Source: Ahrensia sp. R2A130 (lineage in GTDB: Bacteria > Pseudomonadota > Alphaproteobacteria > Rhizobiales > Rhizobiaceae). From it: a stretch of DNA of 64,000 nt. The translations under genes and the position numbers were made by a program. The notes under the pieces were generated by a model. It was not told the origin of the DNA. It saw nothing but the letters and a program-made list of their open reading frames with translations, and searched no databases. Below, piece by piece: positions 42,371-52,734 of this stretch. Each line of letters opens with the position of its first letter. Within the stretch, counting starts at the first letter, position 1. The stretch is from assembly GCF_000179775.1 (NCBI RefSeq), contig NZ_AEEB01000017.1:310001-374000 (forward strand), read 5' to 3'.

Positions 42371-44706
42371 TGCCCGATTTTCTGCTCGAACTTCGCTCCG
42401 AAGAGATACCCGCCCGCATGCAAAGAAAAGCGGCAGGCGACTTGAAGAAGCTTGTCACCGACGCCCTAGTCGATGCTGGTCTCACCTATGAAGGCGCGCG
42501 CGAATACTGGACGCCGCGACGCTTGACGTTGGACCTTCGCGGACTGACCGCGCGGTCTGCCGACATAAAAGAAGAGCGCAAAGGCCCGCGCACCGACGCG
42601 CCGGAAAAAGCGATTGCTGGTTTTCTGCGCGGTGCCGGATTGGAATCTGTCGACCAGGCGGAAACCCGAACCGATCCGAAAAAGGGCGAGTTTCTCGTCG
42701 CGGTGATCGAAAAACCGGGGCGCGATGCCGCCGATATTATCGCCAGCGTCATGCCGGGCATCATCGAGAATTTCCCGTGGCCAAAGTCCATGCGCTGGGG
42801 CGCGAAGTCGGCACAGGCTGGCAGCCTGCGCTGGGTGCGTCCGCTGCAAAGCATCATCGCGCTGTTGGGCGTGGAAAATGACGAGACGGAAGTCGTCCCG
42901 TTCGAAGTGAGCGGTATCGCCACCGGCAAGGTCACCTACGGCCACCGTTTCCACGCGCCGGAAGAAATTACCGTGCGTCGGTTCGACGATTACGTCGCCA
43001 AGCTGGAAGCCGCCAACGTCGTGTTGGATGCCGAGCGCCGCAAGGACATCATCCGCGCCGACGCTGCCAATCTGGCCTTCGCCAAGGGGCTGGAACTGGT
43101 GGAAGACGAGGCGCTGCTGGAAGAGGTGGCGAACCTCGTGGAGTGGCCCGTCGCGCTGCTGGGCGAATTCGGCGCCGACTATCTCGATATCCCGCCGGAG
43201 GTCATCCGCCTCACGATCAAGGAAAACCAGAAGTGCTTCGTGCTGCGGAAACAGGGCGAAACCGCGCTGTCGAACACGTTTCTGCTGGTCTCCAACATCG
43301 ACGCCCATGACGGCGGTACGGAGATCGCGAGCGGCAACGCCAAGGTGGTGAACGCCCGCCTGTCGGACGCGAAATTCTTCTGGGAAACCGATCTGCACAC
43401 GATCGAGACCGAAGGTTTTCAGCCTTGGATAGACAAGCTGGACAATGTCACCTTCCATGCCAAGCTGGGCAGCCAGGGCGACCGCGTACGCCGCATCGCG
43501 GCACTTGCCCGCGAACTCGCCCCGCTTGTGGGGGCCGACCCCGATGATGCCGAACACGCCGCAAAAATCGCAAAGGCCGATCTCAACAGCCAGATGATCT
43601 ACGAATTCCCCGAATTGCAGGGCGCGATGGGGCGAAAATATGCCGAGATCAAAGGCGAGAAACCGGAAGTCGCAGCCGCAGCTGAACTGCACTATTCGCC
43701 ACTAGGACCGACGGACGATGTACCAACGGAGCCGGTGAGCGTAGCCGTGGCGCTGGCGGATAAGTTGGACACGCTGGTAGGCTTTTGGGCGATCGATGAA
43801 AAGCCGACGGGGAGTAAAGATCCGTATGCGTTGCGTAGGGCTGCGCTGGGTGTGACCCGCCTTCTCTTGGAGAATAAACTGAGCGTTAGTGTGTTTTCGT
43901 TGATACGCGAGTCGTACATCCAGCATCTCTTTCGCCGACAAGCTTGGAACGAGATTGTTCTCATTCCTCTTTGTGATCACGGTTACGCCTCCATAACTGC
44001 GTTTTTCTTCTATCGGGGTGACGAAGTTGCTCCGTGGGCAAAATTCTCTGAAATTGATTATGATCGTCGGGTTGCAGTGGTTAAGGCGAAAGAAGAAGAG
44101 GCTGATACTCGGGATTCTGCAACACTTACGAGCGGATTGCAGGATTACGAATTGAGTTATGAGTTGCCCAGTTTCGGGAGTGTTATTCCTGACCTCCTCG
44201 CCTTCTTCCACGATCGACTAAAAGTCTATCTCCGCGATTCCGGTGCGCGGCACGACCTCATTGACGCCGTCATTACGCCGGCATCGGACGACCTCCTCGC
44301 CATCACTCGCCGGGTCGAAGCCCTCGGTTCCTTCCTCGACACCGACGACGGCGCGAACCTGCTCGCAGGCACCAAACGTGCTGTGAACATTTTGGCGGCT
44401 GAGGAGAAGAAGGGCACGGGGGTTGCGGAAAGCGTCGATCCCGCCATGTTCGATACCGACCAAGAGCGAGCACTGTTCACGACGCTGGAAAGCGCCGAAC
44501 ATTGCGCTGCCGAAGCCGTGGAAAAACAAAACTATGAGGGCGCAATGAAGGCGCTCGCCGCCCTGCGCGCGCCGGTGGATGCCTTCCTGGACGACGTGAT
44601 GGTGAATGTGGAAGACGATGCCGTCCGCGCCAACCGCCTGGCCCTAATGCGTCGCATCCGCGACGCCACCGGCACGGTTGCCGATTTCTCGAAAATTGCA
44701 GGATAA
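42370..44706 (+). CDS. glyS: glycine--tRNA ligase beta subunit, with an unusual insert
   Basis: Beta subunit of glycyl-tRNA synthetase, 778 aa, needed for tRNA recognition. The N-terminal [16 protein letters not shown] and the family block [11 protein letters not shown] are normal, as is the C-terminal [17 protein letters not shown] with the anticodon-binding end. Between about residues 498 and 605 (43862-44185) the sequence departs from the expected short linker: it has a more AT-rich codon choice and unusual residues such as [17 protein letters not shown] and [14 protein letters not shown]. The frame stays open, so the gene is probably functional. The insert makes the subunit longer than the roughly 690-710 aa I expect. 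Confidence 0.9.
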   Translation: MPDFLLELRSEEIPARMQRKAAGDLKKLVTDALVDAGLTYEGAREYWTPRRLTLDLRGLTARSADIKEERKGPRTDAPEKAIAGFLRGAGLESVDQAETRTDPKKGEFLVAVIEKPGRDAADIIASVMPGIIENFPWPKSMRWGAKSAQAGSLRWVRPLQSIIALLGVENDETEVVPFEVSGIATGKVTYGHRFHAPEEITVRRFDDYVAKLEAANVVLDAERRKDIIRADAANLAFAKGLELVEDEALLEEVANLVEWPVALLGEFGADYLDIPPEVIRLTIKENQKCFVLRKQGETALSNTFLLVSNIDAHDGGTEIASGNAKVVNARLSDAKFFWETDLHTIETEGFQPWIDKLDNVTFHAKLGSQGDRVRRIAALARELAPLVGADPDDAEHAAKIAKADLNSQMIYEFPELQGAMGRKYAEIKGEKPEVAAAAELHYSPLGPTDDVPTEPVSVAVALADKLDTLVGFWAIDEKPTGSKDPYALRRAALGVTRLLLENKLSVSVFSLIRESYIQHLFRRQAWNEIVLIPLCDHGYASITAFFFYRGDEVAPWAKFSEIDYDRRVAVVKAKEEEADTRDSATLTSGLQDYELSYELPSFGSVIPDLLAFFHDRLKVYLRDSGARHDLIDAVITPASDDLLAITRRVEALGSFLDTDDGANLLAGTKRAVNILAAEEKKGTGVAESVDPAMFDTDQERALFTTLESAEHCAAEAVEKQNYEGAMKALAALRAPVDAFLDDVMVNVEDDAVRANRLALMRRIRDATGTVADFSKIAG

Positions 44707-44709
44707 AAC

Positions 44710-45198
44710 ATGACCGACGCCCACACATCCGAACGAACTTGGAACGTCTATCTCTCCGGTGAAATCCACACGGATTGGCGCGAGGAAATTGCGGCTGGCA
44801 CGAAAGCCGCCGGTCTGCCGGTGCGCTTTTCCGCTCCCGTTACGCACCATGAAGCGTCCGATGATTGCGGCGTGACGATATTGGGCGCGGAAGGCGACAA
44901 ATTCTGGCACGACCGTAAGGGCGCGCAGGTCAACGCCATCCGCACCCGCACGTTGATCGAAGGGGCCGACATCGTGGTCGTGCGCTTCGGCGAAAAATAC
45001 AAACAGTGGAACGCCGCTTTTGACGCGGGCATAGCATCCGCGCTCGGCAAGGCGCTGATCGTGGTGCATCAGGATGAGCACCAGCACCCGCTGAAAGAGG
45101 TCGATGCAGCAGCTTTGGCCGTCGCAAAAACCAGCGGTCAGGTGGTGGATATCCTGCGCTACGTCATCTGTGGTGAGTTGGCGGGTTACACCGACTAG
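44710..45198 (+). CDS. YtoQ family protein
   Basis: A 162-aa cytoplasmic protein of the YtoQ family, with [17 protein letters not shown] near the start, [20 protein letters not shown] in the middle and [20 protein letters not shown]. The fold is probably related to nucleoside 2-deoxyribosyltransferase-like domains, but the function is not established. It starts three bases after the glyS stop codon. Its TAG overlaps the purD stop codon on the other strand in CTAG. Confidence 0.88.
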   Translation: MTDAHTSERTWNVYLSGEIHTDWREEIAAGTKAAGLPVRFSAPVTHHEASDDCGVTILGAEGDKFWHDRKGAQVNAIRTRTLIEGADIVVVRFGEKYKQWNAAFDAGIASALGKALIVVHQDEHQHPLKEVDAAALAVAKTSGQVVDILRYVICGELAGYTD

Positions 45199-46469
45199 CT
45201 CTTTTCCCGCTCCACCGCGCGCGCTCCGATATCGGTGCGCCAGAAGCCTTCGGGCCAGTTCACCTCTTCCACCGCGTAGTAGGCCAATTGTTGCGCTTCG
45301 GTGGCGGTGGGGGCTTTTGATGTGACGGCGAGCACACGCCCGCCAATCGCATGAATGCGCTCGTCGCGGGCTTCGGTGCCCGCGTGGAAAACCTCGATCT
45401 GGTCGTCGTACAACGCGTCCAGCGCGGTAATGCGGGTGCCTTTTTCGTAGGCACCAGGATAGCCCTTGGCGGCCATGACAATGGTGAGTGCGAAGTCATC
45501 GGACCATTCGGCGCTCTGACCCGCTAGATCGCCATTGGCGCAAGACAGTAGCAGCGGCACGAGATCGGATTCCAACCGGACCATCAGAACCTGACACTCA
45601 GGATCGCCGAACCGGACATTGTATTCGATGAGTTGCGGACCATCGGCGCTAAGCATCAAACCGGCGTACAGAACGCCGGAAAACGGTGTGCCAGCTTCTG
45701 CCATGCCGTCCAGCGTAGGCTGCACGATGCGCTGCATCACCTCGGCTTCGAGTTCCGGCGTTAAAACGGGCGCGGGGGAATAGGCTCCCATGCCGCCGGT
45801 GTTCGGACCGGTGTCGCCATCATAGGCGCGCTTGTGGTCTTGCGCGGTGCCGAAGGGCAGGGCATTTTTGCCGTCGCAAAGGAAGAATGCGGAGGCCTCT
45901 TCGCCTTCCAGATATGCCTCGATCACAACTTCCGCACCCGCTGAGCCGAATGACCCGTCGAAGCAATCATCCACCGCTGCATGGGCTTCTTCCACAGTCA
46001 TCGCGACGGTGACACCCTTGCCAGCCGCCAAGCCATCCGCCTTCACCACGATGGGCGCACCCACCATGGTGATGTATTCGCGGGCCTTTGCGGCGTCGGT
46101 GAAGTGGCCTGAGGCGGCGGTGGGAATGGCCTTTCGCTCGCACAGTGCTTTGGTGAATTGCTTGGAGCCTTCCAACTGCGCTGCGGCCGCTGATGGACCG
46201 AATGTTGCAAATCCAGCTTCGCGTAAATCGTCTGCAAGACCTGCCACCAACGGCGCTTCAGGCCCGATGACCACCAAGCCGATCTCGTTTGCGCGACAGA
46301 ACTCCACCACCGCTCCGTGGTCGGCCACATCCAAATCGGGATGTTCCCCATATGGGCGTGTGCCGCCATTGCCGGGTGCGATGAACAGCCGGTCGAGCAG
46401 GGGGGAATGATGAATTTTCCAAGCGAGCGCATGTTCGCGGCCGCCGGAACCGATGAGCAAGATATTCAT
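45195..46469 (-). CDS. purD: phosphoribosylamine--glycine ligase
   Basis: Second step of purine synthesis: joins glycine to phosphoribosylamine with ATP. The 424-aa ATP-grasp protein has [17 protein letters not shown] at the N-terminus, [15 protein letters not shown] in the ATP-grasp domain, [21 protein letters not shown] in the active site, and [14 protein letters not shown]. The start at ATG 46469 agrees with the family; in-frame upstream codons to 46538 are not conserved. It is divergent from ubiA, 142 nt apart. Confidence 0.95.
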   Translation of the reverse strand: MNILLIGSGGREHALAWKIHHSPLLDRLFIAPGNGGTRPYGEHPDLDVADHGAVVEFCRANEIGLVVIGPEAPLVAGLADDLREAGFATFGPSAAAAQLEGSKQFTKALCERKAIPTAASGHFTDAAKAREYITMVGAPIVVKADGLAAGKGVTVAMTVEEAHAAVDDCFDGSFGSAGAEVVIEAYLEGEEASAFFLCDGKNALPFGTAQDHKRAYDGDTGPNTGGMGAYSPAPVLTPELEAEVMQRIVQPTLDGMAEAGTPFSGVLYAGLMLSADGPQLIEYNVRFGDPECQVLMVRLESDLVPLLLSCANGDLAGQSAEWSDDFALTIVMAAKGYPGAYEKGTRITALDALYDDQIEVFHAGTEARDERIHAIGGRVLAVTSKAPTATEAQQLAYYAVEEVNWPEGFWRTDIGARAVEREKS

Positions 46470-46611
46470 GCAGTAGCGCTCAGTGTGCGTGATAGTCATG
46501 CAGCAGCATCTAGCACGAGCGGTGGCACTTCCACGCATGGACGCGGCGGTTGGTAGCGGTTATCCCCAATCACGATCTAAAAAAGCGGGCTGCCAGCCCG
46601 ACGGAATATTT

Positions 46612-47574
46612 ATGTCCACCAACTCCACCACCGCAGGCCGCGTTGCCGATGCGCCGAGCAACAGCTGGGTTTATCGTCTCCTGCCTGTCGGCCTGTGGCC
46701 CTATGCCCAACTTGCGCGGTGGGACAGACCGATTGGTTGGAAACTGCTGCTTTGGCCGTGCATGTGGTCGCTCGCACTGGCGTGGAGCGTTGCGGGTGAA
46801 ACAATAGAACCGACTCTTCTGGCACAAATTGCGCTGTTTTGGGCGGGCGCCGTCGCTATGCGCGGCGCGGGCTGCACCTATAACGATGTTGTCGATGTGG
46901 ATATTGACGCGAAGGTCGCCCGCACCGCATCGCGGCCTATTCCTTCGGGGCGCGTGTCGAAAATGCAGGCGACTGTTTTTCTTGTAGCGCAAGCGCTGGC
47001 CGGACTGTTGGTGTTGCTCGGCCTGTGCGCGCTGTCGGAGCCGTTCAACGGTTACGCCTTCATTCTTGCGTGTTCATCGCTGGGTGTGGTCGCGTTTTAC
47101 CCATTTGCAAAACGCCTGACGGACTGGCCGCAATTCGTGCTCGGCCTGTCGTTTTCTTGGGGGGCGCTGATGGGTTGGGCGGTGGTGTTCGGCGAATTGT
47201 CCGCTCCGCCGGTGCTGCTCTATATCGGATCGATCCTCTGGGTCATCGGCTACGATACGATCTATGCCCATCAGGATCGAGAGGATGATGCCATTGTTGG
47301 CGTGCGATCTACGGCACGGCTTTTCGGCGACCGCACGGTGCAGGCTCTCCTCATTCTGTATGGCGGCACATTGATCCTGTTCGCAGCCGCCTATTTTGAG
47401 GCTGGTGTAGGTGCAGCGGGCTATATCGGGCTGCTGGTCGGCGGCATGCACATGATCTGGCAGATCACATCGCTGGATATCGAAGACGGCGAAAAATGCC
47501 TGCGGCTCTTCCGTTCGAACAATTTCTTCGGTTGGGCGGTTTTCGCTGGCCTGATAGCGAACTGGTTGATCTAG
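46612..47574 (+). CDS. ubiA: 4-hydroxybenzoate polyprenyltransferase
   Basis: Integral membrane enzyme that prenylates 4-hydroxybenzoate in ubiquinone synthesis, using the long-chain diphosphate from the synthase at 37434. The 320-aa protein has about eight transmembrane helices and the two metal-binding motifs NDVVDVDIDAKVARTASRP (about residue 94) and YDTIYAHQDREDDAIVGV (about residue 218). ATG 46612 has CGGAA at a suitable distance; earlier in-frame codons back to 46483 are unlikely. Its stop codon overlaps that of the convergent DUF6101 gene in CTAG. Confidence 0.93.
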   Translation: MSTNSTTAGRVADAPSNSWVYRLLPVGLWPYAQLARWDRPIGWKLLLWPCMWSLALAWSVAGETIEPTLLAQIALFWAGAVAMRGAGCTYNDVVDVDIDAKVARTASRPIPSGRVSKMQATVFLVAQALAGLLVLLGLCALSEPFNGYAFILACSSLGVVAFYPFAKRLTDWPQFVLGLSFSWGALMGWAVVFGELSAPPVLLYIGSILWVIGYDTIYAHQDREDDAIVGVRSTARLFGDRTVQALLILYGGTLILFAAAYFEAGVGAAGYIGLLVGGMHMIWQITSLDIEDGEKCLRLFRSNNFFGWAVFAGLIANWLI

Positions 47575-48134
47575 TTTCTAGCGATCAGCTCTTCGCCGGA
47601 AATACGAACCACGGGGCCAAGCATGCCCGGCTTACGACGGCGCAGGAAATGCGGGCGGTGGGCGATGTTCGATACGCGACGACGGCGCGGTTTCGGCGTG
47701 CGTGATACGAGACCGGCAGCGTCTTTTACCACTTCGACAGCACCGGTGTGGTCGATACTCAACATCGGCAAAGCGAGACGTTTCGCCCAGCTGTGCCAGT
47801 CACTTGCCGCATCTTCCAGCGTATCAGCCACGCAAAGCGGCACGCAAAGCGCAGGGTCGGTGTGGAGCAGTTCCAGCGTCACCGTCATGGAGCCATCGGT
47901 GTTTTCGAAGGCGCGTGCAGCTACGCCTTGAAAGGCACGGTTCGGCAGAGCCATTGTTAGTGGAAGGTTGCCACCGACCATGGTTTTGACCGTGGTTCCG
48001 GATGCAGCGACCATGTAGCTGGCGCGGCGTGCATCGTTGCGCTGTACGGTCTGGGGGAGCGCGAAAGGATCGACGCGGAGCGGTTGGTCCGCCCATTCTG
48101 GCTTTACTGCCATGTTGTTTGTTTTGGTCATCAT
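47571..48134 (-). CDS. DUF6101 family protein
   Basis: A 187-aa soluble protein with no signal peptide. Recognisable blocks are RVDPFALPQTVQRNDARR, GVAARAFENTDGSMTVTLEL, LLHTDPALCVPL and a basic C-terminal tail (SRTPKPRRRRVSNIAHRP, then RRRKPGMLG) ending GEELIARN. I assign it to DUF6101, a family found mainly in Rhizobiales, from memory of this C-terminus. The function is unknown; the Arg-rich tail might bind nucleic acid or ribosomes. It converges with ubiA. Confidence 0.72.
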   Translation of the reverse strand: MMTKTNNMAVKPEWADQPLRVDPFALPQTVQRNDARRASYMVAASGTTVKTMVGGNLPLTMALPNRAFQGVAARAFENTDGSMTVTLELLHTDPALCVPLCVADTLEDAASDWHSWAKRLALPMLSIDHTGAVEVVKDAAGLVSRTPKPRRRRVSNIAHRPHFLRRRKPGMLGPVVRISGEELIARN

Positions 48135-48378
48135 CGGCCCCGTCGCTATCGTCTGTTCTGAACTTCAAGAGCCGCTGATCTGACGCCGCGATCTCTCATT
48201 TAGTTTCCCGCAGGCTCGTTGTTCGGCTCTGCGTTGAATGGACCATAGGGGCGGGGGTGCCCGTTTCCACTTAAGGGACGAGGTTAAGCAAATCCCACCG
48301 TGCGGCAGGGTTGACGAAAGCTTGTGGGGTGCAAGATCGAGGTAAGGTTGCGCGGGTGTTAAGCGCCGCGCTGCGTCT

Positions 48379-49800
48379 TCAGACTTCGATTACCTTGCCC
48401 GGGTTCATTATGTTAACCGGGTCGAGCGCCCGTTTGACGGCGCGCATCATGTCCAGCGCGACGGGGTCTTTAAGCCGGGCCAGCTTGTCGCGCTTCATTT
48501 GCCCGATGCCGTGCTCGGCAGAGATGGACCCGCCCAGTTGGCCGAGAATTTCATAGACGGCCTCGTTCACCGCATGTTCCAGCGCGTAGTGATCTGAAGC
48601 CTCCCAACCCACGGGCTGCGAAATATTGTAATGCAGGTTGCCATCGCCCAGATGACCGAAATTCACGATGCGGGAACCAGGTGCGATACGTTCGACCGCT
48701 GCGTTGGCTAACTTGATGAACTTCGGTACCTCACGAATAGGCACGGAGATATCGTGCTTGATCGACGCGCCTTCGGGTTTCTGCGCCCAGCTCATGTCTT
48801 CGCGCAATTTCCAGAATGCGTTTTGCTGTTCGCCGGACTCAGCAATTACTGCGTCGCTTATGGTGCCGTCTTCGAAGGCTTCGGTGAGAATGGTCTCCAT
48901 CGTCTCGCGCGCATCTTCTGCGGAACGAGGCGAGGAGATTTCCAGCAACACATACCAAGCCGGACGGCTTTCCAGCGGCTCCCGTGCACCATCGGTGTGG
49001 CGGGTGGTGAACTCCATCGCCACGCGGGCCATGAACTCGAAGGCAGTGACGCCATTGGCCGCTTTGGCCTTTGCCAGTGATAGCAGTTTCAATTTGTCTT
49101 CAGGCGAGCCGAGACCTGCAATCGCAACCTCGCGCCCTGCCGGTTTAGGGAACAGTTTCAGCACCGCTTTGGTGACGATGCCCAACGTGCCTTCCGCGCC
49201 GATGATGAGGTTTTTCAGGTCGTAACCGGTGTTGTCTTTGCGGAGTTTCGACAGCCCGTCCCACACGCGCCCGTCCGGCAACACAACTTCCAACCCCATG
49301 ACCAGCTCGCGCGTGTTGCCATAGGCGATGACCCCCGTACCGCCCGCATTGGCGCTGATGTTGCCTCCGATTTGACAGGTGCCTTGCGAGCCGAGCGAGA
49401 GAGGAAAGAAGCGGTCTGCTTTGTCGGCAGCGTTCTGGATGTTTTCCAGAATGGCACCTGCTTCGACGGTCATGGTGTTGGTCTCGGTATCGACTTCGAT
49501 GATCTTGTTCATCCGCCCCAGCGAAACCATCACCTCTTCGCCCGTGCCGCCTTGCAGCGGAACGCCAGCGCCGACGAGGCCAGTGTTGCCGCCTTGTGGA
49601 ATGATCGCAGTGCCTGTCTCCGAGGCGAGTTTCAGTATCGCGGATACTTCCCCGACGCTGCCAGGGCGAAGCGCCATCGCTGCGGTCCCATCAAAACGGT
49701 TCCGCATCTCGGTCGTGTAGGGCGCCATGTCCTCGGCGCGGTGGAAGGCGTAGCGTTGGCCAACAATTTCTGTGAAACGTTTGCGCAGGGTGTCATCCAT
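48379..49800 (-). CDS. FAD-binding oxidoreductase, D-lactate/D-2-hydroxyglutarate dehydrogenase-like
   Basis: A 473-aa flavoprotein of the vanillyl-alcohol oxidase fold. The FAD site is IIPQGGNTGLVGAGVPLQ, followed by LSLGSQGTCQIGGNISANAGG, and the C-terminal substrate/metal region has NFGHLGDGNLHYNIS and ISAEHGIGQMKRDKL. Proteins of this type oxidise D-2-hydroxy acids such as D-2-hydroxyglutarate or D-lactate and pass electrons to an acceptor. I prefer the start at ATG 49800; this overlaps the end of the Sua5 gene by 8 nt. Substrate is inferred from the family. Confidence 0.88.
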   Translation of the reverse strand: MDDTLRKRFTEIVGQRYAFHRAEDMAPYTTEMRNRFDGTAAMALRPGSVGEVSAILKLASETGTAIIPQGGNTGLVGAGVPLQGGTGEEVMVSLGRMNKIIEVDTETNTMTVEAGAILENIQNAADKADRFFPLSLGSQGTCQIGGNISANAGGTGVIAYGNTRELVMGLEVVLPDGRVWDGLSKLRKDNTGYDLKNLIIGAEGTLGIVTKAVLKLFPKPAGREVAIAGLGSPEDKLKLLSLAKAKAANGVTAFEFMARVAMEFTTRHTDGAREPLESRPAWYVLLEISSPRSAEDARETMETILTEAFEDGTISDAVIAESGEQQNAFWKLREDMSWAQKPEGASIKHDISVPIREVPKFIKLANAAVERIAPGSRIVNFGHLGDGNLHYNISQPVGWEASDHYALEHAVNEAVYEILGQLGGSISAEHGIGQMKRDKLARLKDPVALDMMRAVKRALDPVNIMNPGKVIEV

Positions 49801-50770
49801 GATCTTCACCTGATTGGTTGCTGCTTGACTGGGACCCATGGGCGGCACGGCGCAGGCGGTCGTTTATGGCAGCCCCGATCCCATTTTCAGGTACGGGCTG
49901 AACCGCGATACCTGCAACGCCTGCACTATCCAGCGTCTTCATCATGGCGAACAGATTGCGGGCGGCTTCCGCGACATCACCGGTAGGGCTTAGGTTGAGC
50001 GACGGGCCTGCACTGTGAAGCGGCGCTGGTCCAAAGGCCAATTGTCCTTCGCCTTCATCTACTTCATGAGCGTTCATACGAAGCGGCACGTCCGGTGCGT
50101 AATGCGCCAGCAATTGGCCGGGGGCTTCGATCTTTCCGCTTTTTTCAGGCTCGGCCAACGGTGCGATTTCGGTAAGCTGATCTGCCGTTATCCCGCCGGT
50201 ACGCAGTATGTTGATCTTGCCGTTGGTGCATTTGACGATGGTCGATTCGACACCCACAGCGCAGGTTCCTCCATCAAGAACGAGATCGACCCGGTCTTCT
50301 AAATCATCGGCAACATGCTGGGCTGTTGTAGGGCTGATGCGGCCTGATGAATTGGCGCTGGGCGCAGCAATTCCGGTACCCAGTGAGCTGGCAAGCTCTG
50401 CCAGCACGCCGATGGGCTGGCGAAGTGCAACCGTTCCCAATCCTGCTGTAACGCTTGGTGCAAGGGCAGCATCACCACGCAAGGGCAACACTAGCGTGAG
50501 CGGCCCGGGCCAGAATTCTTCTGCAAGCCTGCGAGACAGTGGATCGAAAACCGCAAGCTCTTCCGCCATCTTCAAACTATCAACATGAACGATCAGCGGG
50601 TTGAAATCAGGCCGACCTTTGGCAGCGTAAATTTTTGCCACCGCCGTCGCGTTGCAAGCGTCTGCCGCCAAACCATAAACCGTCTCCGTTGGCACGCCCA
50701 ACAAGCCGCCCTCGCGCAAAATGCGGGCTGCTTGTTCGAAGCCATCGCCGGTGGTCATGATGTTCGTCAT
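49793..50770 (-). CDS. L-threonylcarbamoyladenylate synthase, Sua5 type
   Basis: Makes threonylcarbamoyl-AMP from threonine, bicarbonate and ATP for the t6A modification at position 37 of ANN-decoding tRNAs. The 325-aa protein has a YrdC domain (GLLGVPTETVYGLAADA, KGRPDFNPLIVHVDSL and APSANSSGRISPT) and a C-terminal Sua5 domain after a linker with APGQLLAHYAPDVPL. The C-terminal tail is Ser/Gln-rich. The start is ATG 50770 or 50758; upstream in-frame codons as far as 50938 are not conserved. Coupled to the FAD oxidoreductase by overlap. Confidence 0.9.
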   Translation of the reverse strand: MTNIMTTGDGFEQAARILREGGLLGVPTETVYGLAADACNATAVAKIYAAKGRPDFNPLIVHVDSLKMAEELAVFDPLSRRLAEEFWPGPLTLVLPLRGDAALAPSVTAGLGTVALRQPIGVLAELASSLGTGIAAPSANSSGRISPTTAQHVADDLEDRVDLVLDGGTCAVGVESTIVKCTNGKINILRTGGITADQLTEIAPLAEPEKSGKIEAPGQLLAHYAPDVPLRMNAHEVDEGEGQLAFGPAPLHSAGPSLNLSPTGDVAEAARNLFAMMKTLDSAGVAGIAVQPVPENGIGAAINDRLRRAAHGSQSSSNQSGEDHG

Positions 50771-50901
50771 GGCTTTGACGTAGCGGCTTGCGGGGCGGTG
50801 CAGCAAGCCCCTTATCTTGTCGGCGTCGCTTGCGAAAAACTTTGACGTTAACGTCAATTCGTGGCACCGGTTGATCGGAAGAATTGAGGAGCCTGCCCGC
50901 C

Positions 50902-52701
50902 ATGTATCGCGCCCCTGTCGACGAGATCGTTCACACACTTAAAAACGTAACCGGTTTGGGTAGCCAGATCGAAGCCGGTGAGGCTGGCGATCTTTCTGAA
51001 GACCTTCTTGCTGCAATTGTGGAAGAAGGTGCACGGTTTGCTGGTGACGAGATTGCCCCGCTTTCGCGTGCCGGTGACGAGCAAGGCGCGCATGTAAAAG
51101 ATGGCGTCGTCAGCCTGCCGGATGGTTGGGCTGACTTGTACCGCAACTGGGCGGAAGGTGGCTGGAACGCCCTGTCCGGACCAGAAGGTTTTGGCGGTCA
51201 AGGCCTGCCGATGAGCCTGCAAATCGCGGCTTTCGAAATGTGGAATTCCGGATCGTTGGCCTTTGCCATCGGTCCGACGCTGACCATCGGTGCAATCGAA
51301 GCCATCGACGCCCACGCCAGCGATGAGTTGAAAGCGATCTATCTGGAAAAACTAGTTTCCGGCGAGTGGACCGGCACGATGAACCTGACCGAGCCGCAGG
51401 CCGGTTCCGACCTCAACGCCCTAAAATCCCGCGCTGAACCCGTTGGTGATGGCAGTTATCGTGTGTTTGGACAAAAGATCTACATCACATATGGTGAGCA
51501 TGAAATGACGGACAACATCGTCCATCTCGTCCTAGCGCGCCTGCCGGATGCACCCGCTGGGCAGCGCGGCGTTTCGCTATTTCTCGTGCCTAAGGTGCTT
51601 GAAGACGGCACCCGTAATGACGTCTATTGCCACTCCGTCGAGCACAAGCTCGGCATCCATGCGTCGCCCACATGCACGATGCTCTATGGTGATGGGAAGT
51701 TTGGCGACGAGCCGGGTGCTATCGGCTGGCTCATCGGCGAAGAAAACCGTGGTCTCGCCTGCATGTTCACGATGATGAACAACGCCCGCATCATGGTCGC
51801 TATTCAGGGCACCGCAGTTGCGGAAGCTGCCACGCAAAAAGCGCTCGCCTATGCGCAAGAGCGGCGGCAAGGCAAGGCGGAAGGCTTTGATGGCGAAGGC
51901 ATGGCTCCGATCATCCATCACCCCGATGTGCAGCGGAACATTGCCACCATGCGCGCGCTCACCAACGCGTCCCGCACCATCGCTTACAATTGCGCACACG
52001 CTATCGCCCGTGCCGACGAGTTGAACCACGCGTCGGCCCGAAATGGCGGTGAACCGACGCCAGAAATGCCGTTCTGGCAGAACCGCGCAGCGTTGCTGAC
52101 GCCCGTCGCCAAGGCCTTCGCTACAGATATCGGCTGCGAAGTCGCGAGCATCGGTGTGCAGGTGCATGGGGGCATGGGGTTCGTGGAAGAAACCGGCGCG
52201 GCGCAACTGCTCCGCGATGCCCGTATCGCGCCTATCTATGAAGGTACGAACGGCATTCAGGCCATAGATTTGGTGACGCGCAAATTGCCGCTAGATGGTG
52301 GTGAGCATGTTCGTGGCTATATCGGTGAATTGCGCGACATGATCGAAGAGGTTCGCGGCTCTAACCGTGCCGACCTCAATGGTGTGGCCGATGCGCTGTC
52401 GGAAGGGCTGGATGATCTGTTGGCCGCGACTGAGTGGTTGCTGGATCGCATGGCTGCTGGTGAAAAATCTTCAGCGCTGTCAGGTGCAACACCTTACCTT
52501 CGCCTGTTTGCGCTGGCGTCCGGCTCGACCTATCTCGCTGCATCTGCAGTTCGTTCTGAAGACGCGGATATTGCTGAACGGGCGGCAATTGCCCGCTTTG
52601 CCGCGCTTGATATTCTCACCACCACATCCAGCTTGCGGCGGTCCATCGAAGGCGGCAGCGCTGCTCTTTTGGCTGCCGGTCAATTCCTGAAATCCGCCTG
52701 A
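50902..52701 (+). CDS. acyl-CoA dehydrogenase
   Basis: A 599-aa flavoprotein of the large acyl-CoA dehydrogenase type with an extra C-terminal domain. It introduces a trans-2 double bond in fatty acyl-CoA. Signatures are MNLTEPQAGSDLNALKS, HKLGIHASPTCTMLYG, and VHGGMGFVEETGAAQLLRDA followed by the catalytic glutamate in IYEGTNGIQAIDL. GAGGAG stands 10 nt before ATG 50902; earlier in-frame codons are less likely. It is followed by enoyl-CoA hydratase, so the pair can carry out two successive steps of beta-oxidation. Confidence 0.93.
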   Translation: MYRAPVDEIVHTLKNVTGLGSQIEAGEAGDLSEDLLAAIVEEGARFAGDEIAPLSRAGDEQGAHVKDGVVSLPDGWADLYRNWAEGGWNALSGPEGFGGQGLPMSLQIAAFEMWNSGSLAFAIGPTLTIGAIEAIDAHASDELKAIYLEKLVSGEWTGTMNLTEPQAGSDLNALKSRAEPVGDGSYRVFGQKIYITYGEHEMTDNIVHLVLARLPDAPAGQRGVSLFLVPKVLEDGTRNDVYCHSVEHKLGIHASPTCTMLYGDGKFGDEPGAIGWLIGEENRGLACMFTMMNNARIMVAIQGTAVAEAATQKALAYAQERRQGKAEGFDGEGMAPIIHHPDVQRNIATMRALTNASRTIAYNCAHAIARADELNHASARNGGEPTPEMPFWQNRAALLTPVAKAFATDIGCEVASIGVQVHGGMGFVEETGAAQLLRDARIAPIYEGTNGIQAIDLVTRKLPLDGGEHVRGYIGELRDMIEEVRGSNRADLNGVADALSEGLDDLLAATEWLLDRMAAGEKSSALSGATPYLRLFALASGSTYLAASAVRSEDADIAERAAIARFAALDILTTTSSLRRSIEGGSAALLAAGQFLKSA

Positions 52702-52734
52702 TCTGCCCAAACGCCCGCACAGAAAGACCCAACC

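Noticed and set aside
42466..43692. A 408-codon open frame opposite glyS
   Set aside because: It is a mirror of the conserved first half of glyS, with no ribosome-binding site and no domain.
43862..44185. glyS insert interpreted as an intein, insertion sequence or frameshift
   Set aside because: There is no splice-type Cys/Ser start or terminal His-Asn, no inverted repeats or transposase, and the reading frame is continuous into the normal C-terminal domain.
48135..48378. Possible tRNA or small RNA in the gap between the DUF6101 and FAD oxidoreductase genes
   Set aside because: No cloverleaf, T-loop sequence or convincing hairpin with a T-run was seen in this 244 nt stretch.
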